Origin: Chromohalobacter sp. 296-RDG
GTDB lineage: Bacteria; Pseudomonadota; Gammaproteobacteria; Pseudomonadales; Halomonadaceae
Assembly: GCF_029889885.1 (NCBI RefSeq)
Contig: NZ_JARANY010000005.1
Span: forward strand, 1 to 64,000
Reading direction: 5' to 3'
DNA: 64,000 nucleotides
The translations under genes were made by a program, and so were the position numbers. Positions within the stretch are counted from its first letter, which is position 1; each line of letters opens with the position of its first letter. This document shows, piece after piece, positions 55,095-61,502 of this stretch. The notes under the pieces were generated by a model, which saw only the letters and a program-made list of their open reading frames with translations, did not search any database and had not been told where the DNA came from.

Positions 55095-55892
55095 ATGTTA
55101 CGTCGTTCGCTGGTTCGCATTTTTATCGTCCATGCCTTGGCCCTGTCGCTGGGCATGGCAAGCCTTTCGGCGCTGGCCGCGGAGCGTGTCAAAGTCTTTG
55201 CTGCGGCCTCGCTGACCGATGCCGTCGGTGCGCTGGCCGAGGCCTACGAGCGCGATCACGATGTCGATATCGTGCCCGTCTATGCCGCGTCGTCGACCTT
55301 GGCCCGGCAGATCGCCAACGGTGCGCCGGCGGCTGTGTATCTCTCGGCTAACGAGCGCTGGATGGATTGGCTCGGTGCGCAAGATGGGATCACGCTGTCG
55401 CATCGTCACGATGTGCTGGGCAATCGCCTCGCGCTGATTGCGCCTCGGGACAGCGATCTTGACCGTTTAACCTTGGATGAGACCGCCTCGATCGCCGAAC
55501 GGTTGGGAGAGGGGCGTTTGGCACTCGGCAACCCGGAGCATGTCCCCGCAGGTATCTATGCCAAGCAGGCGCTGACATCGCTGGGTCAGTGGCAAGCGCT
55601 CGCGCCACGTTTGGCGCGTGCCGACAACGTGCGCAGTGCATTGGCGCTGGTCGAGCGCGGCGAGGGGCCATTGGGTATCGTCTATTCTAGCGATGCCCAG
55701 GCCAGCGATAAGGTCAAGACGCTGGGCACCTTTCCCGACGCTTCTCATGACCCGATCGTCTATCCAGTGGCGTTGATCGGCGAGTCACCCAGTGAGGAGG
55801 CCGCGGCGTTGGCCAAGTGGCTGGAAAGTGACGAGGCGAGCGCCATCTTCCAGCGTTTCGGCTTTGCGACGCTGAGCGCCGGGGATAGCTGA
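55095..55892 (+). CDS. modA: Molybdate ABC transporter substrate-binding protein
   Basis: A 265-residue periplasmic protein. A signal peptide spans about residues 1-27 (ending SALAAE). VFAAASLTDAVGALAEAYE and ASSTLARQIANGAPAAVYLS are the oxyanion-binding blocks of ModA, and LGNPEHVPAGIYAKQAL follows. It binds molybdate or tungstate. The ATG at 55095 begins the signal peptide; the frame runs back to 55020. modB overlaps its stop by one base. Confidence 0.93.
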   Translation: MLRRSLVRIFIVHALALSLGMASLSALAAERVKVFAAASLTDAVGALAEAYERDHDVDIVPVYAASSTLARQIANGAPAAVYLSANERWMDWLGAQDGITLSHRHDVLGNRLALIAPRDSDLDRLTLDETASIAERLGEGRLALGNPEHVPAGIYAKQALTSLGQWQALAPRLARADNVRSALALVERGEGPLGIVYSSDAQASDKVKTLGTFPDASHDPIVYPVALIGESPSEEAAALAKWLESDEASAIFQRFGFATLSAGDS

Positions 55893-56587
55893 TGCTGACA
55901 CCGCTGGAATGGGAGGCACTGGCTCTGAGCCTGCGTGTTTCCGGTGTCGCGGTGGCCGCGATTCTGTTGCCGGGGCTGGGCATGGCCTACGTGCTGGCAC
56001 GCTTCGACTTCCCCGGCAAGACACTTCTCGACGGTATCGTGCATTTGCCGCTGGTGCTGCCGCCGGTCGTGGTGGGGTATCTGCTGCTGGTGTCGCTGGG
56101 GCGACAAGGCTCGCTGGGCCAATGGCTGCACGAAACGCTTGGCGTGAGTCTGCCCTTTACCTGGCAAGGGGCGGCACTTGCCGGGGCGGTGATGGCGTTT
56201 CCCTTGCTGGTACGTGCCGTGCGCCTGTCGCTGGAGTCGGTCGATCGCAAGCTGGAGGAGGCGGCGCGCACGCTGGGTGCGAGCCGTTGGAAAACCTTTC
56301 TTACGGTGACCCTGCCGCTGATATTGCCGGGCCTTCTGACCGGCGGCGTGCTGGCGTTTGCCCGCTCGCTGTCCGAGTTTGGTGCGACGATTACCTTTGC
56401 CTCCAACATTCCCGGTGAGACGCGCACCTTGCCGTTAGCGCTTTATAGCCTGGTGCAGACGCCTGGAAAGGAGGCCGCCGCAGCGCGGCTTTGCTTGATT
56501 TCGGTGATCGTGGCGTTGATCGCGCTGGTGGCGTCGGAGTGGTTGGCGCGGCGCGCACGCCGACGTCTGGAGGGACGCCATGCTTGA
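55892..56587 (+). CDS. modB: Molybdate ABC transporter permease
   Basis: A 231-residue permease with about five membrane segments. PLVLPPVVVGYLLLVSLGR and the EAA loop EEAARTLGASRWKTFLTVTL are ModB signatures; RSLSEFGATITFASNIPGET is the ModB-specific block. Start and stop overlap modA and modC, showing one operon. Confidence 0.94.
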   Translation: MLTPLEWEALALSLRVSGVAVAAILLPGLGMAYVLARFDFPGKTLLDGIVHLPLVLPPVVVGYLLLVSLGRQGSLGQWLHETLGVSLPFTWQGAALAGAVMAFPLLVRAVRLSLESVDRKLEEAARTLGASRWKTFLTVTLPLILPGLLTGGVLAFARSLSEFGATITFASNIPGETRTLPLALYSLVQTPGKEAAAARLCLISVIVALIALVASEWLARRARRRLEGRHA

Positions 56588-57674
56588 GACGCAGGTCTTT
56601 CAGCGACTCGGGGCTTTCACACTCGACACTTCACTTGCGGTGTCGGCGGAAGGCGTCACGGCGTTGTTCGGGCGCTCGGGTAGCGGCAAGAGCAGCCTGA
56701 TTCGATTGATCGCTGGATTAGAGGTGCCCGAGGCAGGCACCATTCGGCTGGGTGATACATGGCTGGTGGATACGCAGCGTCGCCGATGGGTGCCGCCCCA
56801 TCGGCGCCAGTTGGGCGTCGTGTTTCAGGAAGCACGGCTGTTTCCGCATTATTCGGTGCGCGGCAATTTGCGCTACGGCATGCCGCGCGCGGCGCGCGCG
56901 GATTTCGATGGCCTTGTCGAGCTTTTGGGGATCGGCCATTTGTTGTCGCGTACACCGGGGCGACTCTCGGGAGGAGAGGTACGGCGCGTGGCCATCGGCC
57001 GGGCGTTGTTGTCGCGCCCACGCATGCTGTTGATGGACGAGCCGCTCACCGGACTGGACGGCGCGCGCAAGCAAGAGCTCCTGCACTATATCCGGCGTCT
57101 GGCGCGCGATACTGGGGTGCCGATTCTCTTCGTCAGTCACGATACGCGTGAAATCGGGGCGCTGGCCGATCGCGTGGCATTGATAGAAGAGGGGCGGGTG
57201 ATGGCGAGCGGTCCGGTGGACGAGATGTTTACGCGCCTCGATCTGGGGCCACGTACGGGGCGTTTCGAGGCGTCTTCGTTGCTCGAGGCGCGTATCGCCG
57301 CGCATGACGAGGCGCTTTGCTTGACGCGACTGGCGCTGCCGGGCATGGCCGAGGGCGAGACGCTGAGTGTTGCACGTCTCGAGGGAGCGGTCGGCGATGC
57401 GGTGCGCTTGCGCCTGCGAGCGCGCGATGTGGGCGTCGCCTCCACATGGGCGCCGCCGCTGCCGGATGTCGCCTGCCTACCGGCGACGCTGCGGGAGATC
57501 GGTGACGAAGCCCATGGCCCTTTCGTCGAGGTAATGCTGGATGTCGGCGGGCAGGCGTTGCGGGCGCGCCTCACCCGTGAAGCGGTTGGTCAGATGGGAC
57601 TTCATGCGGGCCAAGCGTTGCAAGCGCGGCTGCGCAGCGTGACGATCTCTCGCCATGATGTGGTCGTGACATAA
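56580..57674 (+). CDS. modC: Molybdate ABC transporter ATP-binding protein
   Basis: A 364-residue ATPase. Walker A is GRSGSGKSSL, the signature LSGGEVRRVAIGRALLS and Walker B MLLMDEPLTGLD. The C-terminal ~70 residues form a Mop/TOBE molybdate-binding domain that allows feedback by cytoplasmic molybdate. It overlaps modB by 8 bp. No modE gene or clear ModE site is in the window. Confidence 0.94.
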   Translation: MLETQVFQRLGAFTLDTSLAVSAEGVTALFGRSGSGKSSLIRLIAGLEVPEAGTIRLGDTWLVDTQRRRWVPPHRRQLGVVFQEARLFPHYSVRGNLRYGMPRAARADFDGLVELLGIGHLLSRTPGRLSGGEVRRVAIGRALLSRPRMLLMDEPLTGLDGARKQELLHYIRRLARDTGVPILFVSHDTREIGALADRVALIEEGRVMASGPVDEMFTRLDLGPRTGRFEASSLLEARIAAHDEALCLTRLALPGMAEGETLSVARLEGAVGDAVRLRLRARDVGVASTWAPPLPDVACLPATLREIGDEAHGPFVEVMLDVGGQALRARLTREAVGQMGLHAGQALQARLRSVTISRHDVVVT

Positions 57675-57680
57675 GGGCCT

Positions 57681-58577
57681 TCAGGGCGCGGCGCGAGCAC
57701 GCTGCCTTCCCGGCAGGTTGATCACCGCCAGCCCGGCGATGACCAGCGCCCCGCCGAGCAGCTTGTGACTATCCAGGTCATCGCCGAGCAGCCAGACGCC
57801 GAGAAAAACGGCGATGACCGGCATCAACAACGTCAGCGGAACGACCCGGTTGACCGGGTGGCGGCGCAGCAGCGAATACCACAAGCCATAGGCGATGATC
57901 GACGACATCACCGCCGTGTAGAATACCGCGCCCCAGCCGATCCAGTCGGCATGGCGAAGCGCTTGCATGTGCTGAGTCTCGAAAAGCCAACTGGCCAATG
58001 CGACCTGGGGAATCGCGAACAGCGCGATCCACCCGGCCAGCGTCAGCGGCGAGATGGCCGGCGCACGCTTGATGATCAACGTCGACACCGCCCAGGCCAG
58101 GGCGCTGGTCAAGAGCGTCAACGTAGCCGTCACATTAGGCAACGCCGGTCCGCCGGCGAGCACCACCGCGCCGGCGAAGGCCAGCAACAAGCCGAGCAAC
58201 CGGCGCAGGTCGAGATGCTCCTTGAGGAAGACGGCGGCGAGCAAGGTGGCAAAGGGCGTACCCATCTGTACCAGCAAGGCGCCGGTGCCGGCCTCGGCCT
58301 GCTCAAGGCCCAGGAATAGCAGTGGGAAATGCAGGCCCCCGAAGGTGACCGACAGCACCAGCAGCCACGGCAGTTGCCGTCGTGTTATGCGAGTAAAGGG
58401 CACGACCAGGGCGGCGACCAGCATGAAGCGCAGTGTCATCAACATCAGGGGTGGCATGTCGTCCACGCCGACCTTGATGACAATGATGTTGAAGGCCCAG
58501 ATGACGATGACCAGAAGGCCGAGCAGGAGGTCGCGAAGTGGCACGGGGTATCCTTGTAGGCGAGTGACGTTAGGCAT
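57681..58577 (-). CDS. EamA/DMT-family transporter
   Basis: A 298-residue protein with ten predicted membrane segments in two EamA repeats; WAFNIIVIKVGVDDMPPLML lies in the first and the second starts near residue 155. It is convergent with modC, with about 6 bp between stops. The ATG at 58577 is the first start, but a GTG at 58544 preceded by AAGGAT fits a ribosome site better and would give 287 residues. The substrate is unknown. Confidence 0.88.
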   Translation of the reverse strand: MPNVTRLQGYPVPLRDLLLGLLVIVIWAFNIIVIKVGVDDMPPLMLMTLRFMLVAALVVPFTRITRRQLPWLLVLSVTFGGLHFPLLFLGLEQAEAGTGALLVQMGTPFATLLAAVFLKEHLDLRRLLGLLLAFAGAVVLAGGPALPNVTATLTLLTSALAWAVSTLIIKRAPAISPLTLAGWIALFAIPQVALASWLFETQHMQALRHADWIGWGAVFYTAVMSSIIAYGLWYSLLRRHPVNRVVPLTLLMPVIAVFLGVWLLGDDLDSHKLLGGALVIAGLAVINLPGRQRARAAP

Positions 58578-58579
58578 CG

Positions 58580-58706
58580 TCTGAAAACTGCCTGCGCTCG
58601 GCCATACTGCGTTAAAAATCAGCTCAAAATGCTCATTTACACCCCGTAAACTCCGCTTTTTCGCTGATTTTTGCCTTGTCTGACCTTCGCTCGTCGACTT
58701 TTCAGA
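58580..58706. repeat. 127-bp imperfect palindromic intergenic element
   Basis: Three arm pairs share one centre at 58643. TCTGAAAA pairs with TTTTCAGA at the ends, AAAAATCAGC with GCTGATTTTT in the middle, and TTTAC with GTAAA in the core. It lies between divergent genes. I recall similar intergenic elements in Halomonas and related genomes, which would make it a dispersed repeat; only one copy is in this window. Confidence 0.65.
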
Positions 58707-58757
58707 GAGTGCCTAGGCATCATTCGCGTTGGTTGATAGAAGGCAAGAGGATAGCGT

Positions 58758-59243
58758 ATGAAGCGGACATTGTACGTGTCGGGGTGGATGGTGTTGGGCT
58801 TGTTTGCGCTGACACTCGCGCCGGCGTTCGCAGAGGAGCGCTCGACACTCGAGCGTGCCACTTTGGAAATTGCCGGAGAGACGCTGTCGGTGGAAGTGGC
58901 CAGGCAGGCCGAGGAGCGGGCCCAGGGGCTGATGGATCGCGATACGCTCGCGCCGGATGCCGGCATGCTGTTCGTTTATGAAGCTCAACAATCCGCCGAG
59001 ACAGCATTCTGGATGTATCGCACGCGTATTCCGCTGGATATAGCCTTCCTGGGCGCGAACGGCGAGGTACGCGCCATCCGGCGCATGCTGCCGTGTCAGG
59101 TCGCTTCCAGCGCCGAGTGCCCCCGTTATGCGGCCGAGGTTCCGTTTCGCGCGGCGCTGGAAGTCAATGCTGGTTACTTCCGTCGACATGGCATCGAGGT
59201 GGGCGATCGTCTTCCGGTCGTGCCCTTGCTATCGCCACACTAG
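58758..59243 (+). CDS. DUF192 periplasmic protein
   Basis: A 161-residue protein. A signal peptide covers about residues 1-25 (ending PAFAEE). AERAQGLMDRDTLAPDAGM, FWMYRTRIPLDIAFL and CPRYAAEVPFRAALEVNAGY are the DUF192 blocks. The family's function is not well defined. The gene precedes a TauE/SafE exporter gene. Confidence 0.88.
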   Translation: MKRTLYVSGWMVLGLFALTLAPAFAEERSTLERATLEIAGETLSVEVARQAEERAQGLMDRDTLAPDAGMLFVYEAQQSAETAFWMYRTRIPLDIAFLGANGEVRAIRRMLPCQVASSAECPRYAAEVPFRAALEVNAGYFRRHGIEVGDRLPVVPLLSPH

Positions 59244-59306
59244 GCTGGCGGGCCGATGGTCGGCGCTGACGTAGCGTCGAACGTTCGATGATAAGGAGTG
59301 AGTAAC

Positions 59307-60113
59307 GTGGATCCGATATGGTGGTTGGCTTATCTGGCCTTGGGCGGTGTGGTGGGGATTTTCGCCGGCCTGCTGGGGGTCGGCGGTGGCGGCATCATGG
59401 TGCCGCTACTGACATCGCTGTTCGCCCTGCAGGGTTTTCCGCATGACACCTTGGTACATGTGGCGTTGGGGACGTCGCTGGCCGCCATCGTACCCACCTC
59501 GCTGGCGAGCCTGCGAGCGCATCATCGTCGTGGGGGCGTGGACTGGTCGGTGGTGCGCTTCATTACACCGGGAATCCTGGTCGGCACTTTCCTGGGCACG
59601 TTTCTTGCTGCGCACGTGCCGACCACGGGGCTGGCGATCTTCTTCGCGTGTTTCATGGCGTTCGTCTCGACGCAGATGCTGATCAACCTCAAGCCTGCGC
59701 CTTCGCGGACCTTGCCGGGGCCAGCGGGCGTATCTGGCGTGGGATTGGGCATCGGCGGTATCTCCGCTTTGGTCGCCATCGGTGGCGGGTCGCTTACGGT
59801 GCCGTTTCTCACTTGGTGCAACGTCTCCTTGCGGCGCGCGATCGGTACGTCCGCGGCGGTGGGATTGCCGATCGCGCTGGCAGGGGCGGTCGGCTATCTG
59901 ATCAACGGTTGGGGAGAGCCGGGGTTGCCCGTAGGGACGCTGGGCTTCGTCTACTGGCCGGCGGTGATCCTGATGTCGAGCGTGAGCTTCTTCACCGCAC
60001 CACTGGGTGCTTGGCTCGCCCATCGTCTGCCCGTGTCCACACTCAAGCGCATCTTCGCGTTCGTCTTGATGGCGCTGTCAGTAAAGATGCTGTTCACCGT
60101 CTTGTCGGGATAG
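59307..60113 (+). CDS. TauE/SafE family anion exporter
   Basis: A 268-residue protein with about eight membrane segments. GGVVGIFAGLLGVGGGGIMV and the second repeat ISALVAIGGGSLTVPFL are the paired TauE/SafE motifs. Family members carry sulfite or organosulfonate anions. Two GTG codons, 59298 and 59307, are possible starts; AAGGAG at 59293-59298 fits the second at 8-base spacing and overlaps the first, so 59307 was chosen. Confidence 0.88.
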   Translation: MDPIWWLAYLALGGVVGIFAGLLGVGGGGIMVPLLTSLFALQGFPHDTLVHVALGTSLAAIVPTSLASLRAHHRRGGVDWSVVRFITPGILVGTFLGTFLAAHVPTTGLAIFFACFMAFVSTQMLINLKPAPSRTLPGPAGVSGVGLGIGGISALVAIGGGSLTVPFLTWCNVSLRRAIGTSAAVGLPIALAGAVGYLINGWGEPGLPVGTLGFVYWPAVILMSSVSFFTAPLGAWLAHRLPVSTLKRIFAFVLMALSVKMLFTVLSG

Positions 60114-60363
60114 GCGTGGGTATTGGGTTAGACGATAGTCGAGTGCGGGCTCGATATGGCAAACGTCTGTTCCGGTTGGCGCAACGGGCGGTTATCATGC
60201 CTGCCGACTATCGGCTTTGGCACATATTGCCTAGGCTGAGTGCAAGGGAATTGAGTGCGCTGGAGTGTACTGCGTCCGCGGTGCTTTTCGGTCGCTCCCT
60301 GTTGCCGGTCGTGGCTTCGGCCTTGCGATCGGCTCGTCACAATAATGTTAAAGAGGTGCATGC

Positions 60364-61341
60364 ATGAAACGTTACGCCTTTACCGCTGCGTTATTCTCCG
60401 GGGCCCTGCTGGGTGCCGCTGCGCTATCGACGCCGGCGATGGCTCAGGATCAGGAGCGCTTCGTCACCATCGGGACAGGTGGGCAGACAGGAGTTTACTA
60501 CGTGGTGGGTCAGTCGATCTGTCGTCTGGTCAACCGCAACTCGGAAGACACCAACATTCGCTGTAACGCGCCGTCTACCGGTGGCAGCGTGGCCAATATC
60601 AACGGCATCAAGTCCGATGAGCTGAGCATGGGCGTCGCGCAGTCTGACGTGCAGTACCGTGCTTACAATGGCGAGGGTGACTTCAAGGAGCCGATGGAAG
60701 ACCTGCGTGCGGTATTTTCTGTGCACGGTGAGCCGTTGACCGTTCTGGCGCGCAAGGATGCCGATATTAACGGGGTCGCAGATCTCAAAGGCAAGCGCGT
60801 CAACATCGGTAATCCGGGGTCCGGTCAGCGTGCCACCATGGAAGTGCTGATGGACGCCGAAGGCTGGGATACCGACGTATTCTCGCTGGCCTCCGAGCTG
60901 GGCGCCTCCGAAATGGCCTCGGCATTGGCGGATAACAACATCGATGCCATGGCGTACGTGGTTGGCCACCCCAACGGTGCGATTCAGGAAGCGACCACGA
61001 CCGTCGATGCCAACCTCGTCCCCCTGAATGACGACGCGGTGGATAGCCTGGTCGATGAGTATCCCTACTACGCCAAGTCGGTCATTCCGGGGGGCATGTA
61101 CAAGGGCAATGACGATGACGTCGAGACCTTCGGCGTCAAGGCTACCTTCGTGACCTCTTCCAAAGTGGATGACGATGTCGTCTACGAAGTGGTCAAGGCG
61201 GTGTTCGACAACTTCGATCGTTTCAAGCGTCTGCACCCGGCCTTCGCCAACCTGAAACCGGAAGAAATGATTTCCGACGGTCTCTCCGCGCCGCTGCATG
61301 AAGGCGCCAAACGCTATTATAAAGAGCGTGGTTGGTTGTAA
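60364..61341 (+). CDS. TAXI-family TRAP transporter substrate-binding protein
   Basis: A 325-residue periplasmic protein with a signal peptide ending near MAQD (about residue 28). TIGTGGQTGVYYVVGQSICR and CNAPSTGGSVANINGIKSDE are TAXI-family blocks, and LKGKRVNIGNPGSGQRATME follows. It delivers a small organic solute to the fused TRAP permease downstream. The substrate (glutamate-like in known cases) is not known here. AAAGAGGTG precedes the ATG. Confidence 0.9.
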   Translation: MKRYAFTAALFSGALLGAAALSTPAMAQDQERFVTIGTGGQTGVYYVVGQSICRLVNRNSEDTNIRCNAPSTGGSVANINGIKSDELSMGVAQSDVQYRAYNGEGDFKEPMEDLRAVFSVHGEPLTVLARKDADINGVADLKGKRVNIGNPGSGQRATMEVLMDAEGWDTDVFSLASELGASEMASALADNNIDAMAYVVGHPNGAIQEATTTVDANLVPLNDDAVDSLVDEYPYYAKSVIPGGMYKGNDDDVETFGVKATFVTSSKVDDDVVYEVVKAVFDNFDRFKRLHPAFANLKPEEMISDGLSAPLHEGAKRYYKERGWL

Positions 61342-61364
61342 ACGTTAGCTTGATGTCGTGCTAG

Positions 61365-61397
61365 ACGATGCGCGGCCGCTTCGGCGCCGCGCATCGT
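61365..61397 (+). other. Hairpin after the TAXI gene
   Basis: ACGATGCGCGG (61365-61375) pairs with CCGCGCATCGT (61387-61397), and inner CGC/GCG flank a TTCG loop. Only a weak T-rich tail follows, so it may be an attenuator or mRNA-stabilising hairpin between binding protein and permease genes. Confidence 0.6.
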
Positions 61398-61450
61398 TGG
61401 TTCTGGCCACGCGGTGGCGAATGAAACAAGCGACTGTGATGTGTTTTTTG

Positions 61451-61485
61451 GTCGGTCAGGGCACGCGAAGCACGCCCTGACCGAC
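61451..61485 (+). other. Second hairpin before the TRAP permease gene
   Basis: GTCGGTCAGGGC (61451-61462) pairs perfectly over 12 bp with GCCCTGACCGAC (61474-61485). No T-run follows on the plus strand. Together with the hairpin at 61365 it would temper permease expression or protect the upstream message. Confidence 0.6.
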
Positions 61486-61502
61486 ACCACCGGGACGACA
61501 GT

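Noticed and set aside
60424-61299. Antisense open frame over the TAXI gene
   Set aside because: No domain or ribosome site; TAXI-family motifs on the plus strand are clear.
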